A stretch of DNA of 45,358 nt from an uncultured Verrucomicrobia subdivision 3 bacterium (lineage in GTDB: Bacteria; Verrucomicrobiota; Verrucomicrobiia; Limisphaerales; UBA11358), in assembly GCA_903872345.1 (NCBI GenBank), contig CAIQKM010000189.1:1-45358 (forward strand), read 5' to 3'. Under the pieces are notes generated by a model. It did not search any database, was not told where the DNA came from, and saw nothing but the letters and a program-made list of their open reading frames with translations. Position 1 is the stretch's first letter, and each line of letters opens with the position of its first letter. Positions 8,243 through 18,600 of this stretch are shown in pieces. A program made the position numbers and the translations under genes.

Positions 8243-11200
8243 ATGAACCGCTTGATTCAAAAGTTACTGTTATTTGGAATGGTGGGATACCTCACCAGTA
8301 CCACCCTCCACGCCGCCGACGACATTTCCCTCGCTGGCCGCTGGGCCTTCCAGATGGACCCGGATGATCGCGGCCTGACCGAATCCTGGCCCGCCCGCGC
8401 TGATTCATTTCCCGACAAAATTACTTTGCCCGGCACCATGGATCAGGCCGGCTTCGGCACCAAGACCACCAATGCCGAGGTGGGCGTGCTCACCCGGCTC
8501 GTAAAATATTACGGCCCCGCCTGGTATCAGCGCGAGATCAACGTGCCCGCATCATGGCAAAACAAGGACGTGGAACTGTTTCTCGAACGCGTCATCTGGC
8601 AAAGCCGCGTGTGGGTGGATGGCCAACCATGCGACGAACAGGAATCCCTGAACACCCCGCATCGCCACAAGCTCGGCCGGCTCACGCCCGGACGCCACAC
8701 AGTGACCCTGCGCATTGATAATCGTCCGCTCTATCCCATCGGCATCAACGGCCATTCCTACACTGAGCAGACGCAAACCATTTGGAACGGTGCAGTCGGC
8801 CGGATCGAATTGCAGGCGCGCGATGCCATTCATATCGCCGAAACCCGCGTTTTTCCTCACGGAACGGACAAAACATGCGCGACCGAAATCACCGTTCAAA
8901 GCGACAGCACCATGCCGCAAACGGCCACCCTGCGCCTGCAACTCCACCCGCACGGCTCGCATACGGTCGTTGCCCAATTGGAAACCAACTGCACCGTTCA
9001 GCCCGGCACCAATATCCTGCACCTGAATCTGACTCTGGCCCAAGCGCCGGCATTGTGGGATGAGTTTTCGCCCAACCTATACACGCTTGATGTGACCGCC
9101 AAAACCGATGTCACCACCGACAACGCCGCCACCACCTTCGGCTTTCGCGATGTCTCCCGCGTCGGCCAGCACATTGCCATTAATGGCCGGGCCGTCTTTT
9201 TGCGCGGCAATCTGGACTGCGTTCACTTTCCACTGACCGGTTATCCCGCCATGGATGTGGCCGGGTGGAAACGCATTTTCAACATCTACAAGGCCCATGG
9301 CCTGAACCATGTCCGTTTTCACACCTGGACCCCGCCCGAGGCCGCCTTCACGGCGGCGGATGAGTTGGGCATCTATATCCAGTCCGAAGTCGTCTGGGTG
9401 CAGCGTCCCTTGGGTAAAGACAAACCCGGTCGCATGGAAGGCATGCCCTTCGGCACCGTCCCCGAATCGCTCATGAATCCCCCGGGCACCATCGACAAAT
9501 ATGTTCACGAGGAAATCCGCCGCGTGATGGATGCCAATGGCAACCATCCTTCCTTTATTCTCTTCACCATCGGCAACGAAATGGGTTCGTATGACCCCGA
9601 AGTTTGCGGCCAGTGGATTCAGGAAATCAAAACCTACGATCCCCGCCGCTTCTACGCCGTCAGCACCGCGCGGCGCATCATCCCGGAAGATGATTACAAC
9701 GTCACCCACGCCGTTCCCAACGTGGGCTGGGTCCGGGACCGGATCAGTCCCTTCAACGACTGGGATTACCAAGAAAGTTACGCCAAAGCGCCCGTGCCCA
9801 TCATCGCCCACGAAGTCGGCCAGTGGCCGGCGTTTCCCACCTGGGATGAAATCGCCAAATACACCGGCGTGCTGCGCGCCCGCAATTACGAGCATTTCCA
9901 CGAACTCGCGGTGTCCAACGGCGTCGCAAACCTGGACCATGAATTCCGCGCCGCCTCCGGTGCCACGTCCCAACGACTCTACAAAGACGAAATCGAAAGC
10001 CACCTCCGCACCGCCGATTGCAGCGGCTTTGACCTGCTGAGCATGCAGGATTTTTCCGGCCAGGGCGAGGCGCTGGTCGGCTGGCTCGACTCGTTTTACG
10101 ACAGCAAAGGCATCGTCACTCCGGCCCGCTTCAACCGTTGGTGCGGCGAAACCGTTCCGCTGGCCCGATTGCCCAAATACATTTTTGAAGCTGGCGAAAC
10201 CCTCACCGCGCGCATCGATCTCGCCCATTATGGCCCGCAGCCGCTGAATCACCCGACCGCCTCCTGGTTCCTCCGCGATAACCACGGCAGGATTCTGGAA
10301 CAAGGCAAACTCGCGGCGACGGATGTCCCGCTTTCCATCCCGGTTTCCAGCGTCACGACCCTGGGCAACCTGACCGCCTCGCTTGCCCATTGCCCGGTTC
10401 CCGGCCCGGCGCGACTGGAAGTGCGCCTCGATGGCACCCGGTTTGCCAATGACTGGGACATCTGGGTTTTCCCCGCCACCAATCACATCACGTCCGCCCC
10501 GGCAGGCATTGAAATTTGCGATTCGCTGGATGCGGCGCTGGCCCAATTGCATGCCGGCAAAAAAGTCCTTCTGGATGCTCACTTGCTCGGCACCAAGGAG
10601 AACGCCAGTTTTGCCCGCTTCAAACCCGCCTATTGGTCCGCTTGGATGTTCCAAGGACAATATACCCTCGGTGCCCTGGTTCGAAACGCCCATCCCGCCC
10701 TCCACCAATTCCCGACCGAGAATCACTATGACTGGCAATGGGATGATTTATGCAGCCACGGTCGCGGCTTCCGCCTCGAAGGTCTGCCCTTGGATTATCA
10801 GCCCATCGTCCAGCCCATCGGCGATTTTCATTTCAATTGGAAACTCGGCTCGATCTTCGAATTGCGCGTTGGCGGCGGCCAGTTGCTCTTGTGCGGTTAT
10901 GATATTTCCAGTCACCTTGACCGCCGCCCGGCCGCGCGTCAGTTGCGCACCAGCCTGCTGGCCTACATGCAGTCATCCGCCTTCCATCCCCGCACCGCGG
11001 CCACCCCGGAACTGCTGAAAAAAATGATTCCCATCGTCCGCACCGCCCCCGTGGCCATGCCGGGAAATTTTGGCAACGCCGTCCTCTATGTTCAGGCCGG
11101 CGGCCACGACACGATCGGCGGCAACACGCCTTGGACTCCGGCCATTGACGACGCCAAAATTACCGAGGCCGGGTTCGGCTACGATGTCAAATGCAATGCC

Positions 11201-11506
11201 GTCTGGAAGGATGAAGCCGGCACCGCCTGGTGGAGCGATTCGAAACTGCGCATCGAAGTCAAAATCCCCACCCCCAATATTTATGACCTCTACGTCCATT
11301 TCCATGATTGGAATGACAACGGCCGCGAGGGCAAAATTAAATTCGCCGGTCGCGAATATGAACTCGGCACGCACAACGGCGCGGGCAAATGGATCAAACT
11401 GGAAGTCCTGCGCGAAGATTGCCTTGGTGGAAAAGTCGTGCTCGAAGCCAGCCCCACCTCCGGCCCGAACTTGCAAGTCACCGCCCTCGCCCTGGTGCCC
11501 CGGTAA
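8243..11506 (+). CDS. Secreted GH2 family glycoside hydrolase (beta-galactosidase-like)
   Basis: The 1087-residue protein begins with a signal peptide (MNRLIQKLLLFGMVGYLTST, cut after LHA). The order is GH2 sugar-binding jelly-roll, immunoglobulin-like domain and TIM barrel. The acid/base glutamate is in LFTIGNEMG (E446) and the nucleophile in IIAHEVGQWP (E524). The HTWTPPEAAFTAADELGIY segment is the usual GH2 barrel signature. About 340 residues follow the barrel, ending in a beta-rich, carbohydrate-binding-like module, longer than a minimal GH2 enzyme. Members cleave beta-galactosides, beta-glucuronides or beta-mannosides; the alpha-galactosidase neighbour favours a galactoside. It starts 3 bases after the DUF5107 gene and is followed after 16 bases by the GH27 gene. 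Confidence 0.92.
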   Translation: MNRLIQKLLLFGMVGYLTSTTLHAADDISLAGRWAFQMDPDDRGLTESWPARADSFPDKITLPGTMDQAGFGTKTTNAEVGVLTRLVKYYGPAWYQREINVPASWQNKDVELFLERVIWQSRVWVDGQPCDEQESLNTPHRHKLGRLTPGRHTVTLRIDNRPLYPIGINGHSYTEQTQTIWNGAVGRIELQARDAIHIAETRVFPHGTDKTCATEITVQSDSTMPQTATLRLQLHPHGSHTVVAQLETNCTVQPGTNILHLNLTLAQAPALWDEFSPNLYTLDVTAKTDVTTDNAATTFGFRDVSRVGQHIAINGRAVFLRGNLDCVHFPLTGYPAMDVAGWKRIFNIYKAHGLNHVRFHTWTPPEAAFTAADELGIYIQSEVVWVQRPLGKDKPGRMEGMPFGTVPESLMNPPGTIDKYVHEEIRRVMDANGNHPSFILFTIGNEMGSYDPEVCGQWIQEIKTYDPRRFYAVSTARRIIPEDDYNVTHAVPNVGWVRDRISPFNDWDYQESYAKAPVPIIAHEVGQWPAFPTWDEIAKYTGVLRARNYEHFHELAVSNGVANLDHEFRAASGATSQRLYKDEIESHLRTADCSGFDLLSMQDFSGQGEALVGWLDSFYDSKGIVTPARFNRWCGETVPLARLPKYIFEAGETLTARIDLAHYGPQPLNHPTASWFLRDNHGRILEQGKLAATDVPLSIPVSSVTTLGNLTASLAHCPVPGPARLEVRLDGTRFANDWDIWVFPATNHITSAPAGIEICDSLDAALAQLHAGKKVLLDAHLLGTKENASFARFKPAYWSAWMFQGQYTLGALVRNAHPALHQFPTENHYDWQWDDLCSHGRGFRLEGLPLDYQPIVQPIGDFHFNWKLGSIFELRVGGGQLLLCGYDISSHLDRRPAARQLRTSLLAYMQSSAFHPRTAATPELLKKMIPIVRTAPVAMPGNFGNAVLYVQAGGHDTIGGNTPWTPAIDDAKITEAGFGYDVKCNAVWKDEAGTAWWSDSKLRIEVKIPTPNIYDLYVHFHDWNDNGREGKIKFAGREYELGTHNGAGKWIKLEVLREDCLGGKVVLEASPTSGPNLQVTALALVPR

Positions 11507-11522
11507 ACAAAATTGCTCAAGT

Positions 11523-13505
11523 ATGAAATACCTGCCACTGACCCTCACCCTCGCGGCACTCGCCGGCACCCTGCTCTCCGCCCGCGCCGCCACCGTGCGC
11601 CTCGACGAATTGGATCTTACCACGATGACCGCCGGCTGGGGAGAACCGCAAAAGAACCTGGCCATCACCGGCAAACCTCTGACGCTCGCCGGCCGGACCT
11701 ATGCTCATGGCGTCGGCACCCACGCGGAGAGCGAACTGACCATCCAATTGGATGGCAAAACCCGCTGGTTTACCGCCCATTTGGGCGTGGATGACCACGC
11801 CGCCAATGCCGCCGCGTCCATCGAGTTTATCGTGCGTGGCGACCACCAAACCCTCTGGCAAAGCGGCGTCTGCAAGCTGGGCGAAACGCCTCGCGACTGC
11901 CGCGTGAAGCTGGACGGCATCAAACAACTCGAACTCGTCGTGACCGACGCCGGCGACGGCATCAACTTCGACCACGCCGATTGGGCCGATGCATCCTTCG
12001 AATATGATGGTACCGCGCCGAAATCGAAGAAAGACGTTGCCCCGGTCGAACCGGCCGAATTACTCACTCCGCCAGTTCCGCGCGAACCGCGCCTCAACGG
12101 GCCGAAAATCTATGGCGTCCGCCCGGGCTCTCCTTTTCTCTATCGCATCCCGTGTACCGGCGACCGCCCGGTTGTTTTTAGCGCCGAAGGTCTGCCCGCC
12201 GGCCTGACCTTGGATGCCGCCACTGGCATTATCACCGGCACCGTTGCCCAAGTCGGAACCAACCAGGTTACGCTGCACGCCCGCAACCGCCGGGGTGAAT
12301 CCAAACGCGAATTCCGCATTGTGGCGGGGAACACCTTGGCGCTCACGCCGCCCATGGGTTGGAACAGTTGGTATATCCATTACGACCGGGTGTCCGAGGC
12401 GGCCTTGCGCAACGCCGCCGATCAGATGATCGCCAGCGGCATGGCCGACTTCGGCTACCAGTATGTAAACAGCGACGATTGCTGGAATATTCGGCCCGGC
12501 GCGGCGAAGGCTGAACTCGGCGGTCTCGCCCGCGATGCCAGCGGAAAGCTCCTGCCCAACCAGCGTTTCCCCGACATCAAGGGTATGGTGGATTACATCC
12601 ACGCGAAGGGGCTTAAGGCAGGCATTTACATTTCACCCGGCCCGTTGACCTGCGCCGGTTTTGAAGGAAGCTGGCAGCATGAAGCGCAGGATGCCAAGAC
12701 CTTTGCCGCCTGGGGGGTTGATTTCCTGAAATACGACTGGTGCAGTTACGGCAGCAAGGCCGGTGGCAAAGATCTGGAACACCTTAAAAAACCGTACCAA
12801 TTGATGTGGAACGAACTCCAGAAGCTGGACCGCGACGTGGTTTTTAACCTCTGCCAATACGGCATGGGCGACGTTTGGAAATGGGGCGGCGAGGTCGGCA
12901 ACTGCTGGCGCACCACGGGTGATCTCGGCTTGGAACGCGGCGCACGTCTGCCCGGGTTCTACCGCATCGGCTTCAGCAATGCACAACATGCCGAATATGC
13001 CCGGCCCGGCGGTTGGAACGATCCCGACTACATCCTCATCGGCTGGGTAGGCGACGCTCGCGGCATGGGGATCGGCAAAAAAACCACCCTTACGCCGAAT
13101 GAACAATACAGCTACATGAGCATGTGGTCGCTCATGGCCGCACCGCTCATTTTCAGCGGCGACATGGCCCGGCTCGATCCCTTCACCCTGAATGTGCTGT
13201 GCAACAGCGAAGTCATCGGCGTGGATCAGGATTCACTCGGCCGACAGGGGAAGATTCTGCGCCAGACCCGGGATGAATTCGTGCTCGTCAAAGAACTCGA
13301 AGACGGCTCCAAAGCCGTGGGCCTGTTTAATCTCGCCGACCAGCCGGCCAAACTCGCCGTCACCTGGGCCGATCTGGGCCTCACCGGCAGCCAGCGGGTA
13401 CACGATTTGTGGCGGCAAAATGACCTTGGCAAATATCGCAGCCAATATGCAACCCAGGTGCCCCGCCACGGCGTGGCCCTGCTCCGGTTGTCACCCGCTC
13501 CCTAA
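11523..13505 (+). CDS. Secreted NPCBM-GH27 alpha-galactosidase
   Basis: This 660-residue enzyme removes terminal alpha-galactose. ATG at 11523 opens a signal peptide (MKYLPLTLTLAALAGTLLSA, then RAA). Residues about 25-160 form an NPCBM carbohydrate-binding domain (TYAHGVGTHAESEL, WFTAHLGVDDHA). Next is a putative immunoglobulin domain (FSAEGLPAGLTLDAATGIIT), and from about residue 275 the GH27 barrel (TPPMGWNSWYIHYDRV). The nucleophile is D405 in FLKYDWC and the acid/base D467 in WRTTGDLG; PGGWNDPDYILIGW is another family signature. It starts 16 bases after the GH2 stop, and the sugar porter follows at 54 bases. The longer open frame back to 11070 overlaps GH2 and is not real. Confidence 0.95.
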   Translation: MKYLPLTLTLAALAGTLLSARAATVRLDELDLTTMTAGWGEPQKNLAITGKPLTLAGRTYAHGVGTHAESELTIQLDGKTRWFTAHLGVDDHAANAAASIEFIVRGDHQTLWQSGVCKLGETPRDCRVKLDGIKQLELVVTDAGDGINFDHADWADASFEYDGTAPKSKKDVAPVEPAELLTPPVPREPRLNGPKIYGVRPGSPFLYRIPCTGDRPVVFSAEGLPAGLTLDAATGIITGTVAQVGTNQVTLHARNRRGESKREFRIVAGNTLALTPPMGWNSWYIHYDRVSEAALRNAADQMIASGMADFGYQYVNSDDCWNIRPGAAKAELGGLARDASGKLLPNQRFPDIKGMVDYIHAKGLKAGIYISPGPLTCAGFEGSWQHEAQDAKTFAAWGVDFLKYDWCSYGSKAGGKDLEHLKKPYQLMWNELQKLDRDVVFNLCQYGMGDVWKWGGEVGNCWRTTGDLGLERGARLPGFYRIGFSNAQHAEYARPGGWNDPDYILIGWVGDARGMGIGKKTTLTPNEQYSYMSMWSLMAAPLIFSGDMARLDPFTLNVLCNSEVIGVDQDSLGRQGKILRQTRDEFVLVKELEDGSKAVGLFNLADQPAKLAVTWADLGLTGSQRVHDLWRQNDLGKYRSQYATQVPRHGVALLRLSPAP

Positions 13506-13559
13506 AACAAATCAACGTTGCCCTTTAAAATCCACCCGGCAAACTGAATCCCCTGAACC

Positions 13560-15011
13560 ATGATCACCGCTCCCGCTCCCGCGTCCTCCCGGCTCCAAGC
13601 CGATTATCATCTGGGTTACATCTGGCTCATCACCATCGTGGCCGCGCTCGGCGGACTCCTGTTTGGTTATGACTGGGTGGTCGTGGGCGGCGCCAAGCCC
13701 TTTTTCGAACGCTATTTCCACCTCACTGATGCCGCCCAATCCGGCTGGGCCAACAGTTGCGCCCTCATCGGTTGCCTCTTTGGTTCCCTCTTTGCCGGGG
13801 CCCTGAGCGACCGGTTGGGCCGCAAAAAATTGTTAATCGCCTCCGCCCTGCTGTTCGCCGTAACCTCCCTCGGGAACGCCGTGGCTCCCACCTTTTTCAT
13901 CTTCGTCACGTGGCGTATTCTCGGCGGCGTGGCCATCGGTCTGGCCTCCAATCTGTCGCCCATGTACATCGCCGAAATCGCCCCGGCCCAAATGCGCGGT
14001 AAACTGGTGTCCATGAACCAGCTCACCCTCGTTGTCGGCATCCTGCTGGCACAGTACATCAACTGGTATCTCGTCCGCAACCTGCCCGCCGGATCCACCG
14101 ATGAGTTTATCCAGAATTCCTGGTACGGCCAGACCGGCTGGCGCTGGATGTTTGCGCTCACCGCCATTCCTTCCGCCCTGTTTTTCATCGGCATGTTCTT
14201 CGTCCCCGAAAGTCCGCGCTGGCTGGCCAAAAACGGCCGGCCTGACGCCGCCCGCGCCATTCTCAGAAAGATCGGCGGCGACACCTATGCCACCGCCGCC
14301 CTGGCGGAAATCGAAGCCACCCTGGTCAATGAAACCGTCCGCGTTGATTTCCGCGAACTCTTCCAGCCCCGCCTCCGCCGGGTCCTGCTGCTCGGTTTGG
14401 GCCTCGCCGTCTTCCAGCAATGGTGCGGCATTAACGTGATTTTCAATTATGCCGAAGAAATCTTCCGCTCCGCCGGCTATGACATCTCATCCGTCCTGAA
14501 AAACATCGCCTGGACCGGCTCGGTGAACATGGTCGCCACCATTTTCGCCCTCGGCACCGTGGACCGCTTCGGCCGTCGGCCCATGATGCAATTTGGCGCC
14601 GCCAGCCTGGCGATCATCTACACCGCCCTGGGCTGCTGCTATCACGCCCATGTCACCGGCCTGCCCGTCCTGCTGCTAGTGCTGGCTGCCATCGGTTGCT
14701 ACGCGATCTCCCTGGCCCCGGTCACTTGGGTGGTCATCTCGGAAATCTTTCCCAATCGCATTCGCGGCGCCGCCATGGCCGTGGCCGTGGCCGCCCTGTG
14801 GCTGGCCTGTTTTCTCCTGACTTACAGTTTCCCGCAATTGAACGCCGCCCTCGGCGCCGCCGGCACCTTCTGGCTCTATGCCGCCGTATGCGTGGCCGGT
14901 TTTGTCTTCATCTGCCTGCGCCTGCCGGAGACGAAGGGCAAATCCCTCGAACAGATCGAACACGATCTCATTGACTCCCAGAATCCCAGCCATTCAGTGA
15001 AACCTTTTTAA
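13560..15011 (+). CDS. MFS sugar porter family transporter
   Basis: This 483-residue, about twelve-helix inner-membrane protein belongs to the sugar porter family (XylE/AraE/GalP type), which usually imports monosaccharides with protons. Seen directly: GALSDRLGRKKLL after helix 2, FVPESPRWLAKNGR at the central loop, the long cytosolic loop before helix 7, FQQWCGINVIFNYAEEIF in helix 7 and the closing LPETKGKSLEQIE. It is last in the DUF5107-GH2-GH27 series and would import the sugar released outside; galactose is the best guess. No strong terminator follows, though a weak stem with a T-run lies near 15143-15172. Confidence 0.95.
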   Translation: MITAPAPASSRLQADYHLGYIWLITIVAALGGLLFGYDWVVVGGAKPFFERYFHLTDAAQSGWANSCALIGCLFGSLFAGALSDRLGRKKLLIASALLFAVTSLGNAVAPTFFIFVTWRILGGVAIGLASNLSPMYIAEIAPAQMRGKLVSMNQLTLVVGILLAQYINWYLVRNLPAGSTDEFIQNSWYGQTGWRWMFALTAIPSALFFIGMFFVPESPRWLAKNGRPDAARAILRKIGGDTYATAALAEIEATLVNETVRVDFRELFQPRLRRVLLLGLGLAVFQQWCGINVIFNYAEEIFRSAGYDISSVLKNIAWTGSVNMVATIFALGTVDRFGRRPMMQFGAASLAIIYTALGCCYHAHVTGLPVLLLVLAAIGCYAISLAPVTWVVISEIFPNRIRGAAMAVAVAALWLACFLLTYSFPQLNAALGAAGTFWLYAAVCVAGFVFICLRLPETKGKSLEQIEHDLIDSQNPSHSVKPF

Positions 15012-15170
15012 GACTCTATCCGTCACACACTTGGAAGATAGCCAAAACGACCAGGCACTCTTTGCTGGCCAATCCGTGAACGACCTTGGAGTCGGCATTG
15101 ATATCCAGCGACAGGTAACTGGCAATCGGTAGGCCATGTAAACAACACCAAGTTGGTTGTAACTGTTTTT

Positions 15171-15198
15171 TTGACAATTCCGCCAAACGAGTTAAAGT
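15171..15198 (+). promoter_or_regulatory. Candidate sigma-70 type promoter
   Basis: TTGACA at 15171-15176 and TAAAGT at 15193-15198 are separated by 16 bases in AT-rich DNA. If used, the transcript for the gene at 15627 would have a leader of about 420 bases containing the palindrome at 15256-15288. Confidence 0.35.
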
Positions 15199-15255
15199 AA
15201 TCACGTACACGGAATAAAGGTTTTACCTAGTAGAGTGATCGGGTTGGAACGGATT

Positions 15256-15288
15256 AATTCATCGAACAGTATCTGATATCGATGAATT
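15256..15288. promoter_or_regulatory. Perfect 10-bp inverted repeat
   Basis: AATTCATCGA (15256-15265) and TCGATGAATT (15279-15288) are exact reverse complements around 13 bases. A further AATTCATC occurs at 15297-15304. This could be an operator or an RNA stem in the leader of the downstream gene; no regulator is encoded beside it. Confidence 0.4.
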
Positions 15289-15626
15289 GAGGGGGGAATT
15301 CATCCATAGTTTTCTTACTCAGAAGCGCTAATTCACAAAAAAGGGGGGGGAATCGTATACGCCTGTTAATTAGACAATTTTAGTGATTTTGTGCCTATCT
15401 GTATAAGAACGAAATTCTGCGTTAATTTTGCTTTTGGAAGAAATTGGCCGTCTTGGTTTTTCCTCCAATTGCGCCCAACATCTCCCCTGACTGAAACGGC
15501 GCAATCCGCTACCGGGCGATCCGTTAGAAAGCATTGCCTCCTCACCAGCAGCAATCTTTATAGGGTTCATTTGTCGGAAATGCATTATTTCCATCGGTTT
15601 ATATTCGGTCTTCTAGGAGGCCTGTT

Positions 15627-18600
15627 GTGATCGACTCGTCACCCGACATACCCGAAACACGGCACTCACCTCGGGTCAAAGGTGCTTCTATTAACCGCCG
15701 AGGATCGCAGCGAAGACCAGCAATTCGCCATGAGAGGATGCCTGCGCCAGCCCCTAGGTCAAACTACACCCCGGTCAAGCTTTCCCGGTGGCAACGGTTT
15801 CTGCCCGTAATCATCGGTTGGGCGGCCTTTTTGATTTATAGCGTCACCCTTTGCCGCGGAATTTCGCTGACCAATCTGCCGCTCACATCTGCCTTGGCCG
15901 GGTGGCATGTCTCTCCCGTCACCGGGCAGCCGGTTTTATGGCTGGTAACAGCCCCATTTCGGTGTTTGCCGCCGGAATGGGTACCCATCGCAGTTAACCT
16001 GTCATCTGCCATCTGGGCCGCTACATCGCTGGCTTTGCTGACGCGATCAGTGCAATTATTGCCCTTGAACCGTCTGCGGGTGCAAAGAATGTTTCTGACC
16101 GGTCATAGCGGGCGTTTTCTCCGGCCGGAAGCCTGGTTGGCACCGGTGCTGTCAGCGCTGGCCTGTGGCCTTTCCTTTAGCTTCTGGCGGGAAGCCACCG
16201 CTGGAACCGGAGCCATGCTCGATTTGCTGATGCTGGCCGCCACTCTCTGGAGCTTGCTGGAATATCAGACCAGCCGGAAACGGATCTGGCTGTCCCGGGC
16301 GGCGCTGATCTGGGGCCTGACCATGGCGGAAAATTGGGCCGCCCTGCTTACGCTGCCGTTGTTAATTTTATCGGCGGCCTTATTCACTTTCACCCACTAC
16401 CTGGCCTTTCGCAATGCAATCCGACGCCACCCCGGCAGCCATTTGCAGGCCGCCGCCCTGTTTCAGATCCGGTACCGGCGGCGGTTGCAATTCGGCAGAT
16501 GGCTGATTGCCGGCCTGTCCGTGTCCGCCTTCCCGCCCCTGTTCAACTGGCTTTCCCCGGGCATCCACTGGAGCCTGGCACACGGCGTCATGGAATCCCT
16601 CCGGGCGTTGAAACAAACTTACACCTTGGCGTATTGGGATTATCGGGTATCCACGCTGGACACCATTCTGTTGCTGGCCACGGCCTGCGTCGGCCTCACC
16701 CTGCCTTTGCTGCTGAAGTTAAAACGGGAACCCAGCTATCAATCATCGGTCCAGGGGCGCCTCCATTTGCTGGGCCTGCATCTGTTTTTTGCCTTGTGCC
16801 TCGCCGGTTGCCTCTGGCAGACGCTGGAGCCGGCCATCGGGCCGCAGGCCATTCTCCAAAAAACGCTGAATCTTGCCACCCCGCTTACCGGCTTGATGTA
16901 CATAAATGCGCTGTGCATCGGCTATCTGGCCGCCCATTTTCTCCTCATTTATGGCGCGGATCTGGCGGCGATCCGCTGGTTAAACGGTGAATTCAAGCCG
17001 CCACCGTTCTTGCCGCAGGGATCACGTTTCATCACCCTGCCTGCCATGGTCATCCTGCCACTGGCGCTTGGAAGCCTGCTGGTGGTCAGAAGCCTGCCCG
17101 CCATCACCCGCCCCAACCGGCTCGCCTTGGTTGCCTACGGTCGGCAGATTCTCCAAAGCCTGCCGGCTGATGGCGGACTGGTCCTCACGGAGGATCCGGT
17201 CAAATGCGAGGTGCTGCAAGGGGCGGCCAGCCAGTTGGATTCCAACCGCTGGCAGGCGGCCGATACCAGTCAGCTCTGGTCGCCGGATTATCGCCGCCAT
17301 CTGCGGTTGACGCCCGCAACCGTGCCAGCCGATAACGACAATCCCGGCGAAGCCGGACTTTTCTCCTGGCTTTCCAATCTCCAGTCCAGCCAGCCGGTTT
17401 ATTATTTGCCAACCGGATTCGGGAACCTGTTGGAATGGTTTCTCCCGGAACCCGGGGTGTTCGGCCAGGCCTTGCACCCCGCTCTGGCCACCCGTCCGGG
17501 CGCGCCCAAATTAACCCCTGCCGCTTTTGCCAGCGGTGAACAATTCTGGAACGGGATCTGGCTTTCCACTCTGGCTGCCTGCCGGGTTCCGGAGGGACTA
17601 TTCCCGGCCAATGGCCGTTGGGAAGACAAGCTCCATCTGCGCACGCTGCCGGATGAACAATCACACCTCCTGCTCGAATGGTATTCGGCTGCCCTGAATA
17701 CCTGGGGGGTGGAACTGCAACGCAGCGGTCATCTGGCCGAAGCCGGCCGCCGGTTTGAACAGGCCAGTTATCTGAACCCGGATAATTTCATCGCCCGCAT
17801 TAACCTCGCCACCAGCCATGCGCTGCTATCTGGCCGCCCGATCACCTTTGCCGGTTCGTCCGGCATCATTGGCCAGTTGAATGATTCCCGTCAGCTCCTG
17901 CGAGCCCTGCCCCGCTACGGTCCGGTCGATGATCCGCTCTTTTGCTGCCTGCTGGGCAGCATTTTTACCCATCAAAAAATGGAGCGCCAGGCGGTTGAAC
18001 AACTGCAGCGCGCCCGCGAACTCTCGCCCACCGCCTTCGCCCCGGGTATCCTGCTGGCAGAACTCTATGCCGGCACCGGCCAGTCGGCTGAATTGCGGTC
18101 CACCCTGGATCAACTGAAATCCCTCGCCGCCAGCCAGCCGCAAAACCAGGCGCTCGCCGACCGGCTGGAACAGTTTGAAACCCGGATAAAGTCCCGTCCG
18201 CAAACCGGCGACGACACTTCCCCGGCCGCTTCCCCGCACTTGAATCCGGCTCCCGTCGCCCTTGAAAACGACTTTCAATATTGCATCGCCCGGAGCAATT
18301 TCGCCGGGGCCATGCAGGCCATCAGCCGGCAACTGGTCCGCAATCCTGGCGACCTGAAAGCCCGGGTAAACCAGGCCGGAGTGTTTATTCTGATGGGGCA
18401 GCTTACCAATGGGCTAAACAGCTTGAATGAAATTCTGGCCACCACCAACCTCCCTTTGGCCCGCCTGGACCGGGCCAGTGTCTGGTTGAAATTGGGCAAT
18501 CTGGCGGCCGCGGAACACGATTATCAAGCCGTTGAATCATCCGGCGAAGAGTCGTTTCAGGCCAATTACGGACTGGCCCGGGTAGCCCAGACCCGGCATG

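Larger units (their letters stand above)
15012..15626. other. AT-rich intergenic island without a convincing gene
   Basis: This 615-base stretch separates the porter from the DUF2723-like gene and is visibly richer in A and T than its neighbours. Short frames on both strands show no recognisable protein. It contains a promoter-like pair, a 10-bp palindrome, and two G-runs (G6 at 15291-15296, G8 at 15343-15350), each followed by AAT. An excellent ribosome site is at its right end. It may be a long regulated leader, a small-RNA locus or decayed foreign DNA. Confidence 0.5.

Noticed and set aside
9077..10738. 553-codon frame antisense to GH2
   Set aside because: The GH2 catalytic motifs are in the plus frame; the antisense product has no recognisable features.
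11070..11522. N-terminal extension of the GH27 frame
   Set aside because: It overlaps the end of GH2 in another frame, and a signal peptide begins exactly at ATG 11523.
15143..15172. Possible terminator after the sugar porter
   Set aside because: The stem is only about 5 bp (ACAAC/GTTGT) and about 130 bases beyond the stop; too weak to annotate despite the T-run.
15016..15210. 64-codon minus-strand frame with GTG start in the AT-rich island
   Set aside because: No ribosome site, no family resemblance, and it overlaps the promoter-like sequence; chance frame is more likely.
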